Source: a virus
IMG/VR virus record: IMGVR_UViG_3300042868_008205
Span: 1-64,000 of that record
Direction: 5' to 3' (one strand)
Length of the DNA stretch: 64,000 nt
Shown in pieces: positions 17,755 through 27,453 of the stretch (the first letter of the stretch is position 1; every line of letters begins with the position of its first letter). The position numbers were made by a program, and so were the translations under genes. The notes beneath the pieces are model-generated. The model was not told the origin of the DNA, made no database searches, and was given only the letters and a program-made list of their open reading frames with translations.

Positions 17755-20700
17755 TTATTGAGTATTTTGTTTTGAATTTATCTAACGCACTTTCACCTTT
17801 CATAATACCAAAATAAAATTGGAATGGAGCTCCAACAATAAATTTAGCAGATTTTGTACCTGTTGCACTATACTTACCTGTTACAGGGTCAACACTAAAG
17901 ATATACCCTCTTTTATTTAAATCATCTTTATCGGGACTTGTACTTAAGTTTTCACTTATAAAATAACTTGGTGTTGCTCCAGGTATTTCAGTTCTATCCA
18001 ATGACTGGTATTTTTTACCCTGAACAATATCCGCTTCCTCTGTTGCCCAACTATTATATTGACTACCAAATATTGTATTATTAGTAACACCAGTATTTAA
18101 CCCCCATTGATAGAACGGCACAACTTGTGATTTAATACCATATGGATACGGGTAGTATCCAACATCATTATTACCTCTAAAATTAATTCTTCCTGGTGTT
18201 AAAAAATCTTTAGTTTGTAAATTTTGTGTTGTTGATGAGAACCACACAGCCATAACAGGGTTATCTGCGGTACCTAAAATACTTGTTGGGGGTGATGAGT
18301 CATAATATTCGGGTGAGAAATTAATATTCCCAATTTCACTATTAATTGACAATAACTGAGCAAAATCACCATCGACTCTTCTAAGAGCAAAATCACTTTT
18401 ACGTCCAGGTCTTGAGAATAATTGGTTAACTGAGTTATCACCTACCGATAAAATCTGTGCAAGAAAACTTTCATCCGTTATTCTTGATATTACAAATAGG
18501 TTTACAAGGTCTGAAGTATCTCCATAACTTGTAGAATCAATGTCAGGGATAATATATGCTCTTGTTGAGGGGTCAAATGAAAGTTCCGAATAAAAACTAT
18601 CTTTATATCCTAAATTTGCAATTGTGGTGGGGAACATTAAATTAACCTTGTTAACTGATGTTGGTTCATTTGTTCTTCTACCAACAAATTTACTATCAGA
18701 CATACGATATGGACTACTTCTGTAATAAAAATTAGTTGTCTTATCATCAAAATAGGATAAGTGATTGCAGAATATTGGTGTTTTTGGTTTGTTTTGTTTA
18801 TCATAAAAAGTGTCAACCTGTAATGGAAACATATATAGGGAACCATTAACCCAATTATTTGTAAATGTTTGAGATAATACTCCTCTACATAAAGCATAAA
18901 AGAATCTAAATCTATAACTCCATTCTAAAAAGTTTTTTAAGTCCTTACCTAAATCTAATAGTGGTTTGTTCACAAACACATAACAACCTAATTCAATGTT
19001 ATCGGAATCCGAACATCCAGGTTTAATCCCAAAATCTTTTCCAAACCCAGTGTAACATTTTAATCCAACCATTTTTTCACAACTAAAACTTTCTAACACA
19101 GTTTCTGCGTTTGGTAAACCCTCAAGTTCTGCGGTAACAATAGAAGCCCCTGTACTGGCACCGTTAACCGATACATTAGTACCATCCTCACTTAATAGAT
19201 AAGTTTGAAATCCAAGATTTTGTTGTAGTAACGGTTGAGAAGCGGAACCGTCTTGGAAATAATCTGATGATGGTAATCTATCAGTCCTCATAACATTAAG
19301 AGTTTTAGTACTAATAGTCATACCCGTTTTAGTTGGTAATGAGGGCGTGTAAGAATAATCAGTTGGGAAAATATCAGAATAGTAGCTTGAACTTCCGTCC
19401 CTATTTTTTGGTGCAAGGTCAAAATTAATATAAACACCGTTCCCTGATAAATCTTCAGATGAGTCATAGTAAGCATTTCCCGTTCCTTGAGCCGCTTGGT
19501 TAGCTCCTTGTGATACTAAACATTTAACCCCGCCAAGAGTAGTTGTAGTAAAATATGTTGAGCTAGGAAGATTACCATCCAAAACACCATAATACCTAAC
19601 AGCGTTGGTTGAAAATGCGGAAAATTGTAATCCAGGAATTTGAGAATTATTAATACCCGCCTCAAAAAAGTGAGATGGTGTGAATATAGCACTTTGACCT
19701 GATTGGAAGTTTTGTACAGATATACCACCAGATGGTACAATTTGAATTGGTGTATTAATCCTTGTTGATGCCGTAAAAGTAACATCACTATTAGTTGTAA
19801 ATCCAAATAACGCTCCAACGCCGTATTCATTATTATATAATGGTGAATATGGGTCTACACCTCTTTGTAATATTGTTACATATTGATTGTCAAAATTTTC
19901 AAAACAATTTTTATAAGGCACTGAGTTTGATAACGTTTTGGTAACAGATAATAATGTTTCTTTATAATTTAAAGTAACCAAAATATTACCATCTAATATA
20001 CTTGGGAATGTCTCAGTGCCTGGACTTGGATTAGTAAGATTAAAATATTCTGTTATGGTAAGTGCCGTTAATACTTGGAAATACTCGATATCTAAAGGAT
20101 ATTTATACCTTTGGCATGTTGGGCCAAGATTGGTTACAGTATACACTGCGGTTCCTCCTGTGGTTGATATGTCAATACAATCATTATCAACTATTGTATG
20201 TGAACCTGTAGTAATATATGTTAATGTTTTTGTTTCACCAAAACAAGTATTGTAAGTTGTCGTACCAGTACTTATAATATTTATGGTTAAACTAGCAACA
20301 CATTGAGATTCTCCATCTCCAACTGAACCACCATTTAACCTATATGATTGTGTTAGTTGAGTATGTTGTCCATTAGATATTGATGTACTAGCGCCGCTCA
20401 CTGTAATTGTACCTCCTGTTGGTAACAGTGCTTTTCCTTGTATCCCCCTAACCACTCCTGCAAATTTAGTTTCACCTGTCCATAGATAATTAACATCCTG
20501 ACTAAGTGTAGGACTAACAAATGTTAATAATTGACCTGCCTCATATTTTTCACTATAAACAACTGTTAAGGTATTATCTGTATGTTTTTTACCAATATTA
20601 GAAGAGTAATCAAAAGTAACATCAATCTGATTAACCCCATCAAAATATTTTTTACGAGTGTTAAATACGTTAATTCTTTCACTTAAAGTTAACCCTGAAG

Positions 20701-22876
20701 TATAAGCCCATATGCGTCTAAAAGAACCATCTGCACTATATATCTTAGATTTTGTAGATTTAAAAGTACTCCTATTATTTATTGGATTATTTCTACTTCC
20801 TACCGCCTCACTAACTGCGGTTGTTGCAACAGTTTTACTATCTCTATTCTCTTCTTCTTTATCTGCACCTGTTTTATTAAAGTCACCACCAAAATTAAAA
20901 GTATCAAATAATTTTTGAGAATACTTACCACTATCACTAAATTGAGTTATTGTAGAACTTGCTGGTGATGAAATACCATCTTCAACCGTCTCTTCAGGTG
21001 TACATTCACAAGCTTGACAATCAGGATAAGTCATCATAGATAATTTAAATCTTCCAAATTTTTGTTTCACTATTTTCTTAAAATTAAGAATTAATAATGT
21101 TGCTCCAGTCCCGTATAATAAAGTTTGTGCAATAAAACCCGCAATCATACCTGCGGTCGCACCAAAAACTGCGGTACCTGCAATCGCACCTGCTGTTAAA
21201 TATCCATAATTAACTGCGTTATATGTAAAATTTAAAATTAAATATGCTAAAATTAATACCGCAAAATTATTCCATAAAAACACAAGAAAATGATATGCTA
21301 TTAACAATATTGGTCCAACTATTGACAGTATTTGAAATACAATTGAAAATAAAAAGAAGATAAAATCAAAATTTCTAAATCCTTCGTTTACAGGAAATTT
21401 ATTAATTGTTGAATCACAATCTTGACTGTCAATTTCTTTAATACCTACAAATCTACCTCTAGCACCTTTTTTATATTCATCAATTAATAATGATGGAGTA
21501 TATACTTTATTAAAATCAAACTGATAAAAAGTATCATCACAGTTAATTACTTCATTTAATCTATTATAATATTCATTTCCAGATGTTTTACTAAATCCGT
21601 CTGTATATCCACTCCAAGCCAATCCAAAATAATACGAACTTGATAATTGGTTCTTAGCGGTTGCATTCCCTTTCAATGGGTCATCTGAAGAATTTGCCCA
21701 ACCATATTCTTTAACATTTGGTAATAGATAATAAGGTCGTCTTGTTTGCTGAGTTAAGGTTGCAGGTTGTTGCCATTTAACCTTAAATCTATACTTGGAC
21801 TTAGTTGGGATACCAATAGTTGGGTCATAAGAAATTACTCTGTCACCAAATTCATTTGTTATATAATAATCCAAATTCATTGGTAGTTCGGTTAACCATG
21901 TACCTGAACCATCAATAATATTACCCGACTGTTCTAATTGATATTGTTCTAACACTGGATTACCTTCATCATCTTGGTAGATTGTTTGTCGTATTGCTAA
22001 TATTTGCCCAGGTCCTGTTGTTAATTGACATAGGTTACCCATATTATCACGAGGTTTACAACCCCTCCTTACTCTAAAGGAATCTTCAGTTGAATATATT
22101 GAACCCATGAAAGTTGCCGTAGGTTGTATATCAACATTTGCACTATCTCTTAAATCAAAATCAACACGATTGATGGCAATATCACATAATTCAGGGTCAC
22201 CCCAAAGCGGAGAAACTTCTAAATTCTTAACAACATTAATAATCTGTGGTAACGAATTCAAATCATTAGAACTTCTAAATCTATTTCCTGCAACTTGAGT
22301 TTCTGTTGCAAGTCCCATTCTAATTAAATCTTGTGGAGTTAATGAAAACTCACCAATATCTGATAAGTCAACATCCATAACTAAAGTGTGGTCACCTTGT
22401 GGTACCCCCATTATCATATAGTCACCACTATCGTTTGTCTTTACAGTAAACTTATAGTATTTGTCGTATATTTCTACTGCGGTCGCTCCTGTTAGATTGT
22501 CTAATCTTGTTGGTAATGTGCCTGTTGCCGCGTGAGCTGAATATGATTGTTCGTAAGGAAGTAAATTATATCTAAACCCATCTTCATTTTTATCATTTGG
22601 TGATTTGTATGGATAGATACTTGAAATTATTGGGTTTGATTCATCAATAGAACTTATTGGTATGAAGATTGAAACTCTTGCATTTGGTAATCCAAATCCG
22701 TTGTTTGCTGTAACTCTTCCTACAACCACACCATACTGTGCACAACTTTTAATATACACATCCTCTTGTTGAATCTTTAATGATAAAATCTCTAAAAATT
22801 CATACTCTTGGTCTAGTTGGATATTAATGGTTTTATTAATACCTAATTCTGTTCTTATTCTATACGATTGACCCAT
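17747..22876 (-). CDS. Giant baseplate-region protein with internal membrane-like segments (1709 aa)
   Basis: The N-terminus contains a carboxypeptidase-regulatory-like beta module (GRVTANNGFGLPNARVSIFIP, then YYKFTVKTNDSGDYMIMGVPQGDHTLVMD) at about residues 50-185. Residues about 500-600 are strongly hydrophobic, with several segments such as FIFFLFSIVFQILSIVGPIL and ending in a Gly/Ala-rich stretch, followed by a basic KKIVKQKFGRFK and a Cys cluster CQACEC near 618. The rest is a mosaic of beta-rich parts. By position after gp25 and gp6 it could occupy the place of T4 gp7 (1032 aa), but I see no sequence evidence for that. Start has a fair ribosome site (AAAGGAAA) and a TATTTATA motif 15 bases upstream. 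The membrane-like region is very unusual for a baseplate protein. Confidence 0.7.
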   Translation of the reverse strand: MGQSYRIRTELGINKTINIQLDQEYEFLEILSLKIQQEDVYIKSCAQYGVVVGRVTANNGFGLPNARVSIFIPISSIDESNPIISSIYPYKSPNDKNEDGFRYNLLPYEQSYSAHAATGTLPTRLDNLTGATAVEIYDKYYKFTVKTNDSGDYMIMGVPQGDHTLVMDVDLSDIGEFSLTPQDLIRMGLATETQVAGNRFRSSNDLNSLPQIINVVKNLEVSPLWGDPELCDIAINRVDFDLRDSANVDIQPTATFMGSIYSTEDSFRVRRGCKPRDNMGNLCQLTTGPGQILAIRQTIYQDDEGNPVLEQYQLEQSGNIIDGSGTWLTELPMNLDYYITNEFGDRVISYDPTIGIPTKSKYRFKVKWQQPATLTQQTRRPYYLLPNVKEYGWANSSDDPLKGNATAKNQLSSSYYFGLAWSGYTDGFSKTSGNEYYNRLNEVINCDDTFYQFDFNKVYTPSLLIDEYKKGARGRFVGIKEIDSQDCDSTINKFPVNEGFRNFDFIFFLFSIVFQILSIVGPILLIAYHFLVFLWNNFAVLILAYLILNFTYNAVNYGYLTAGAIAGTAVFGATAGMIAGFIAQTLLYGTGATLLILNFKKIVKQKFGRFKLSMMTYPDCQACECTPEETVEDGISSPASSTITQFSDSGKYSQKLFDTFNFGGDFNKTGADKEEENRDSKTVATTAVSEAVGSRNNPINNRSTFKSTKSKIYSADGSFRRIWAYTSGLTLSERINVFNTRKKYFDGVNQIDVTFDYSSNIGKKHTDNTLTVVYSEKYEAGQLLTFVSPTLSQDVNYLWTGETKFAGVVRGIQGKALLPTGGTITVSGASTSISNGQHTQLTQSYRLNGGSVGDGESQCVASLTINIISTGTTTYNTCFGETKTLTYITTGSHTIVDNDCIDISTTGGTAVYTVTNLGPTCQRYKYPLDIEYFQVLTALTITEYFNLTNPSPGTETFPSILDGNILVTLNYKETLLSVTKTLSNSVPYKNCFENFDNQYVTILQRGVDPYSPLYNNEYGVGALFGFTTNSDVTFTASTRINTPIQIVPSGGISVQNFQSGQSAIFTPSHFFEAGINNSQIPGLQFSAFSTNAVRYYGVLDGNLPSSTYFTTTTLGGVKCLVSQGANQAAQGTGNAYYDSSEDLSGNGVYINFDLAPKNRDGSSSYYSDIFPTDYSYTPSLPTKTGMTISTKTLNVMRTDRLPSSDYFQDGSASQPLLQQNLGFQTYLLSEDGTNVSVNGASTGASIVTAELEGLPNAETVLESFSCEKMVGLKCYTGFGKDFGIKPGCSDSDNIELGCYVFVNKPLLDLGKDLKNFLEWSYRFRFFYALCRGVLSQTFTNNWVNGSLYMFPLQVDTFYDKQNKPKTPIFCNHLSYFDDKTTNFYYRSSPYRMSDSKFVGRRTNEPTSVNKVNLMFPTTIANLGYKDSFYSELSFDPSTRAYIIPDIDSTSYGDTSDLVNLFVISRITDESFLAQILSVGDNSVNQLFSRPGRKSDFALRRVDGDFAQLLSINSEIGNINFSPEYYDSSPPTSILGTADNPVMAVWFSSTTQNLQTKDFLTPGRINFRGNNDVGYYPYPYGIKSQVVPFYQWGLNTGVTNNTIFGSQYNSWATEEADIVQGKKYQSLDRTEIPGATPSYFISENLSTSPDKDDLNKRGYIFSVDPVTGKYSATGTKSAKFIVGAPFQFYFGIMKGESALDKFKTKYSISE

Positions 22877-22891
22877 CAGTTTCCTTTAGTT

Positions 22892-22899
22892 TATAAATA
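22892..22899 (-). promoter_or_regulatory. Late-promoter-like motif TATTTATA
   Basis: Exact coding-strand copy (CTATTTATAAAC) 15 bases upstream of the ATG at 22876. A weak 6-bp hairpin (TGTGGA/TCCACA, 22905-22928) lies directly upstream. Confidence 0.5.
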
Positions 22900-22967
22900 G
22901 TTTATGTGGAATTTTTAAAGTATCCACACCATTAAATAATAACCTAAAGAAAAATAAAATAAACTTG

Positions 22968-24806
22968 TTATGAAAAAGTAATAGATTGGAAATTCTTAAC
23001 CGAAACTCTGATATCCTTATTTGGGTATCTAATCTGATAAACTTGCGATGGTTGAGCAAAGATGGTATCATCAACAGGTCCAATTAATTTTGTTTCAGGG
23101 TTTGAATATGTCATCGATGTTTCTGCAGACGAATATTGTCCACCAACTTCATTAAACGTATCAATATTAGACACCGTTAACACACCATTTGTATTTTGTA
23201 TTAAACTTCTAATTTCAGATAGATAAACATTTTGTCCTAATTGTCTTGTTTGAGGATTCAAGTATGCAGATACTTTATCAACAACACTTGAGATTACTTG
23301 TCCTGAATTCTGAGCAGAATCTAATACAATTGAAATGTCCATACTTAAGTCAATAACTTCAGCACTGAAGATTGAAATATAATCATTCATCATTCTATAG
23401 TTAGACAAATAATTTGCAATGTTCTGTTTTAACGTGTTTGAAACTATGTTAGTTAATTTACCTGAAGTATCATAAGATAATATTTGAATTAGAATTTTGT
23501 TGTCATTTTCAGTGATTGAAACTTTAGCAGGTGCTCCAAACTGAGCTGGCATGTTTCTAATTAATGATTCATAATCCTGAACAGTAACCGCTCTTTTTTG
23601 TGCTGCAAAGTTGAATGAAACATAGTTTCTAATTTCTTCTAAGGAAGGAATACCCGCACCACCAACCGCAGCGGTTACGTTAACACATCTTAATGAATTA
23701 ACAACCGCAGAGTTTGTTGTCTCTGATGGTCCATTAACAAAGAATGAAACAGTACCAAGGGAATTAATTACATTTGTTCCTAAGTTTGTTGCCAAACCAC
23801 CACCAACTCTATATTGGATAAAGAGTGTTGAGTTTGGAGTTAATGTTGAACCTAATGAAAGGTTATTTGAATATTTTTGTAAATCTAATGTAGTACCTAA
23901 AGTTGTGAATTGATTTAATTGGTCTTGAGCGGTATTTGTACCTCCACCGAATGTCATCTTCTTAAATCCTTCAGGTGTATATTCAGTTATAAATCTAGTT
24001 TGTGTTTGAATGTATTTACCAACTTTAATACCAGGTTGGTCCGAAACTTTAGTTGGGTCTTCAATAAAAACTCTGTCCTCTGCCAATGCATCAACCTCAT
24101 ACCATTTATTGTCTAACCCTAAAAATTCAGAAACTGATGGAGTGTTTGTATAATTCGTACCATTCTTTAATAAGACACTTGTAATACCTAAAACATTTTT
24201 TTCAGGTAAAAATAACTCAAAGAAAGGTTTAACATCGTTAGCATTAATTACTTTTTTGAAAACTTTGGTAATACCATTAACAACAAGTTCTCGTTTTGTA
24301 ATAGTATAATTAATTAATATGTTATTCGCATTAAAATTTGGAATCTTTAGTCTATTTGGGAATCCTTGAGAATTGTATGGTGAGGCAAAATCAATGTCAT
24401 ATACATTCTCAAATACGATACCAGCTCCGACAACTTGTGAACCTCTCGATAAGGTACCAAGATATCTTTCATCTTCTTTATCACCAAACGCAGGAACTGT
24501 AATTGAAAAATCAACTAAAGATACTGATGGTCTTTGACCTGGTAACTTTAATCCATAAGTTCTGGCTATATTATATATTGATGACCTTTGTTGTGCATAT
24601 TGTAATACAGTTTCCTGAATACTTCTATCAATATTGTAGTGTAGATTATCCGCAACCGCAGCATTTAAATCAAGGAATACCGAGAATACTGAAGCATCAT
24701 TAAAATCTTGAATTAACTCAGGATAATAAGTTTTGGCGTAGTTTAAGAGTTCAGTTCTTATTGACTGATAATCTCTGGTTGTATATGATATTCTATTATT
24801 TGCCAT
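22968..24806 (-). CDS. Baseplate wedge protein, gp6/baseplate J-like (612 aa)
   Basis: Matches the T4 gp6 / baseplate J pattern. The N-terminus has YTTRDYQSIRTELLNYAK and ELIQDFNDASVFSVFLDLNAAVADNLHYNIDRSIQET, where gp6-like proteins interact with gp25 and gp53. The middle is beta-rich. The C-terminal half has AQKRAVTVQDYESLIRNMP and the VSITENDNKILIQIL region seen in baseplate J proteins. T4 gp6 is 660 residues, so the length is normal. gp6 forms the ring of the baseplate wedges that switches on contraction. It lies 5 bases after gp25, as in many contractile tails. The following 90-base gap carries a late-promoter-like motif. Confidence 0.88.
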   Translation of the reverse strand: MANNRISYTTRDYQSIRTELLNYAKTYYPELIQDFNDASVFSVFLDLNAAVADNLHYNIDRSIQETVLQYAQQRSSIYNIARTYGLKLPGQRPSVSLVDFSITVPAFGDKEDERYLGTLSRGSQVVGAGIVFENVYDIDFASPYNSQGFPNRLKIPNFNANNILINYTITKRELVVNGITKVFKKVINANDVKPFFELFLPEKNVLGITSVLLKNGTNYTNTPSVSEFLGLDNKWYEVDALAEDRVFIEDPTKVSDQPGIKVGKYIQTQTRFITEYTPEGFKKMTFGGGTNTAQDQLNQFTTLGTTLDLQKYSNNLSLGSTLTPNSTLFIQYRVGGGLATNLGTNVINSLGTVSFFVNGPSETTNSAVVNSLRCVNVTAAVGGAGIPSLEEIRNYVSFNFAAQKRAVTVQDYESLIRNMPAQFGAPAKVSITENDNKILIQILSYDTSGKLTNIVSNTLKQNIANYLSNYRMMNDYISIFSAEVIDLSMDISIVLDSAQNSGQVISSVVDKVSAYLNPQTRQLGQNVYLSEIRSLIQNTNGVLTVSNIDTFNEVGGQYSSAETSMTYSNPETKLIGPVDDTIFAQPSQVYQIRYPNKDIRVSVKNFQSITFS

Positions 24807-24811
24807 TTATA

Positions 24812-25282
24812 TTAAATATTAATAATTATAAAATCACTTTGACCAAAGGTTGAACCATTGGTTGAGTAATCTAATCTTATTTTTGCTGTGTATTCGGAGG
24901 TTCCTTTACCAGGAAATCTATAAATTGAAGATTGGTTTGTTCCCGCAGTATTTTGTCCTGTTGCTATATCCGCCTCTTCTTGTGGGTCTGCAGGAGTTAT
25001 ACTCAAACTATTAACTAACAAGTTTGGCATAAAGTTCTCAATAGCATCTCTAATGTCAGATTCAATTGCATTAAAAGTTAATCCGTCAAAAGGTTCAAAA
25101 AGGAATTCGTATAATCTTGTACCAAATTGTGGTAAAAAATATCTCGAACCTTTTCTTGTTAATAACAAATGAATTAAATCCGCTTTAATTTCTTGAGCTT
25201 GAAATTCTGTTAATTCTAAGTAATCCCCTCTTCTTGAATCTCTGAAGGGAAAATTAATACCGTATGTAGTTCCATTAGCCAT
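24812..25282 (-). CDS. Baseplate wedge protein, gp25/GPW-like (156 aa)
   Basis: A gp25-like wedge protein. Conserved features are the N-terminal GINFPFRDSRRGDYLELTE, the helix with IKADLIHLLLTRKGSRYFLPQFG, then LYEFLFEPFDG and DIRDAIENFMPNLLVNSLSI. T4 gp25 is 132 residues. It sits in the wedge core with gp6 and gp53. I chose the ATG at 25282 (MANGTTYG) rather than a TTG two codons upstream, because ATG is standard in this genome and the overlap with the upstream gene is then only 8 bases. It is followed closely by gp6. Confidence 0.88.
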   Translation of the reverse strand: MANGTTYGINFPFRDSRRGDYLELTEFQAQEIKADLIHLLLTRKGSRYFLPQFGTRLYEFLFEPFDGLTFNAIESDIRDAIENFMPNLLVNSLSITPADPQEEADIATGQNTAGTNQSSIYRFPGKGTSEYTAKIRLDYSTNGSTFGQSDFIIINI

Positions 25283-25496
25283 TACCAATAAATATAGTAG
25301 TATTTCCTTTTATGTGAACTGGAGTATATGGACAATTTTTACATCCATTCCCGCAACAACTACCTCTCTTAATATGGTATGACTCAGTCATAACTACTTT
25401 ACCATCTTCAAAATAAAAATCAGTTGGTTCATGATTACTTGCCATAATTTTTTTAACACGTTCTTGGTTAATCCAATCTTCAGTATTTTTTATCAT
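25275..25496 (-). CDS. DUF5522-type small Cys-rich protein (73 aa)
   Basis: The core reads DFYFEDGKVVMTESYHIKRG then SCCGNGCKNCPY, matching the small DUF5522 family of bacteria and eukaryotic organelles (YHxxRGxCCGxGCxHCPY). The four cysteines look like a metal or redox site, but the family's function is not established. It opens the baseplate operon: a TATTTATA motif lies 7 bases before the ATG and the nrdJ terminator lies just upstream. The gene overlaps gp25 by 8 bases. Probably acquired from a Bacteroidota host. A shorter start at 25445 (MASNHEPTD) is possible. Confidence 0.75.
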   Translation of the reverse strand: MIKNTEDWINQERVKKIMASNHEPTDFYFEDGKVVMTESYHIKRGSCCGNGCKNCPYTPVHIKGNTTIFIGNG

Positions 25497-25503
25497 AGTA
25501 TTA

Positions 25504-25511
25504 TATAAATA
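25504..25511 (-). promoter_or_regulatory. Late-promoter-like motif TATTTATA
   Basis: Exact coding-strand copy, 7 bases before the ATG at 25496, partly inside the T-rich run that follows the hairpin at 25517-25541. It marks the start of the late baseplate operon. Confidence 0.45.
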
Positions 25512-25541
25512 AAAAAGGAATATGTGTTTTTTACATATTCC
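25509..25541 (-). terminator. Intrinsic terminator-like hairpin upstream of the baseplate operon
   Basis: Perfect 9-bp stem GGAATATGT/ACATATTCC (25517-25525 with 25533-25541), 7-base loop, then TTTTTTATTT on the minus strand. Note the order: it lies between nrdJ (ends 25567) and the DUF5522 gene (starts 25496), so it closes the nrdJ transcript. Confidence 0.85.
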
Positions 25542-25566
25542 CTTAATTATTAAGATTTATTTTTAA

Positions 25567-27426
25567 TTATTTGATTTCGCACGCTCCACCTGAACAAGCC
25601 AACTCACCACTTAAATCAGTTTCGTCAGTTAGTTCAACAACTTTTGACAAATCAATTGAGTGAAGTTTTGAGAATAATCTTTCAAATTCTTCTTTAGTAC
25701 AATCGGTAAAAGGTGCTTGAACGTAACTTCCGTTATCATATGGAAGTACAGATAGTCCATTATAAAAATCTCTGTTATCCCAAAACCACTCGCCAGCTAA
25801 ATCCCAATCTTCAGGTTTTAAACTAATTGTTGCAGATACGTTATGACTATTTGAACCACTTCTGTGTCCAGGTTTAACCCATTCTTGTGTAATTTTTTTA
25901 ACACGCTCTAATAATTGGAATGGACTTTCAGTTCTTAAAATTGCCCCCTCAGGTGCTTTTTGTGGTACCGAAATAACCGCTGTATCGTGTGGACGGAAAA
26001 ATTCATCCTCAACTAATTCAGGGTGATTGTTTAATAAATAACTGTAAATTGATTCGTTTTTACCTACACGGATTCTACGGATGTAATAATCGTTGTGCCA
26101 AGCGTGAATACCTGATGAAGTTCCTAAAGTTAATGAGGTTGTTCCTGCAGGTTTTACAGTTGTTGTACGAGCCGATTTATTAATACCAATTATCTCAGCA
26201 ACTCTTGAATTTTCTTCTTTAACAACTTTCGCAGCTTCTTTCATATCATAACCCAAGACAACACCTGAACCAATACCTGTCATAGATACACCGATTAAAG
26301 CGTCTTTCTCAGTTGTTCTTTTCCAAATATCACGAAGGTAATGGAAGTTAGTATAACCCGCCTGTAATGTTCCGATGAACGCTGCCGCTTTAACACGAGC
26401 GTTTAAATCTTCTTGTGAATCAATGTCAGAAACATTTACCTCACATAAGTTACAGAATTGATTTGGTCTTAATGCGATTTCACAACAAGGGTTTGTTCCC
26501 CAATCTTTATCGTTAGTGAAATAGATACCAGGTTCACCTGCTCCTGAAGCCTCAACACGTTTCCATAAATCCATAAAGAAATCTTTAGTGATTTTATGTC
26601 TAACCAATGCCGCTGAGTTGTTTGCTCTACCTCTTTGTGGATTTTGTTCCCACCATGCTCCTGACTTACAAGAAATCATCTCTTGGTCATCTGCACTGAA
26701 TAATGAAATAAGTGCCGCTCTACGAATACCACCTGCTAACACCGCATCTGCAATATGACAAACCATATCGTGAACTTCAATCGGGGTTAATTTATCATCA
26801 TCCTCTTTTGAATCCAACATAGTGGTTAACTTATAGATACAATCTTTCAATGGTTGAGGACCTGGTGCTTTACCACCTGAAGTTACAAGTTGAGCTCCTT
26901 TTGGTCTAATGTCTGAATAATCAAACACAATTGTTGATGACGCTTTACCGAAGTAAGATTTCATTAATACTTTAATTGCGTCTGCCCATCCTTCAATAGA
27001 GTCACCGATTAAAAATCTTGTGGTATATTTTGGATTTGGTTTTCTAATTTCAGGTAATTTTTCTACGTGATGTTTTTGAACTGAATAACCAACACCTGTT
27101 CCTCCTAATAGTAAGAACATTGACTCAGAGAATGCATCCAAGTGGTCGATAGGTAGATAAGCACAATTGTAGATTCTGTTTGGAGAAATTTCAATTGGTT
27201 TACCACCAAATTGCATTGACCTCATTGAGGGTAATACTTTTTTATCATATACCATTTTGTATACTTCTGTAATCTCATCTTTCAATGATGGGTATTTTTT
27301 AATATGCATGTTCATATTACGGGTTACCAATTCTTCCCACGTTTCGCGTCTGTTTAATTCTGGTACGAACTTAGCGTACTTCATATAAACTGTTAAATCT
27401 GACAATATCTGTTGTGATGCGTCCAT
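25567..27426 (-). CDS. nrdJ: Adenosylcobalamin-dependent (class II) ribonucleotide reductase
   Basis: Reduces ribonucleotides to deoxyribonucleotides for phage DNA synthesis. Visible features: first redox Cys in RIYNCAYLP (C88) followed by LLLGGTGVGYSVQ; active-site NPCCE at 312-316 (Asn, thiyl-forming Cys314 and Glu316 by analogy with N-x-C-x-E in the family); GGIRRAALIS; PAGTTSLTLGTSSGIH; and a C-terminal CSGGAC dithiol. The 619 residues fit the compact monomeric class II type (the Lactobacillus enzyme is 739). No small subunit (nrdB) or activase (nrdG) is in the window, consistent with B12 dependence. It follows the helicase in the replication operon and is closed by a hairpin terminator. 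Whether di- or triphosphates are used cannot be seen. Confidence 0.92.
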   Translation of the reverse strand: MDASQQILSDLTVYMKYAKFVPELNRRETWEELVTRNMNMHIKKYPSLKDEITEVYKMVYDKKVLPSMRSMQFGGKPIEISPNRIYNCAYLPIDHLDAFSESMFLLLGGTGVGYSVQKHHVEKLPEIRKPNPKYTTRFLIGDSIEGWADAIKVLMKSYFGKASSTIVFDYSDIRPKGAQLVTSGGKAPGPQPLKDCIYKLTTMLDSKEDDDKLTPIEVHDMVCHIADAVLAGGIRRAALISLFSADDQEMISCKSGAWWEQNPQRGRANNSAALVRHKITKDFFMDLWKRVEASGAGEPGIYFTNDKDWGTNPCCEIALRPNQFCNLCEVNVSDIDSQEDLNARVKAAAFIGTLQAGYTNFHYLRDIWKRTTEKDALIGVSMTGIGSGVVLGYDMKEAAKVVKEENSRVAEIIGINKSARTTTVKPAGTTSLTLGTSSGIHAWHNDYYIRRIRVGKNESIYSYLLNNHPELVEDEFFRPHDTAVISVPQKAPEGAILRTESPFQLLERVKKITQEWVKPGHRSGSNSHNVSATISLKPEDWDLAGEWFWDNRDFYNGLSVLPYDNGSYVQAPFTDCTKEEFERLFSKLHSIDLSKVVELTDETDLSGELACSGGACEIK

Positions 27427-27453
27427 AATTTTTTCTTCTTTGTTTATTTAATT

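Noticed and set aside
17747-22876. Calling the 1709-residue protein a gp7 homologue
   Set aside because: Only gene order supports it; no gp7-like sequence signature was seen, and the membrane-like segment is foreign to gp7.
24812-25288. TTG start two codons upstream for gp25
   Set aside because: The ATG at 25282 is standard, gives a smaller overlap and a typical gp25 N-terminus.
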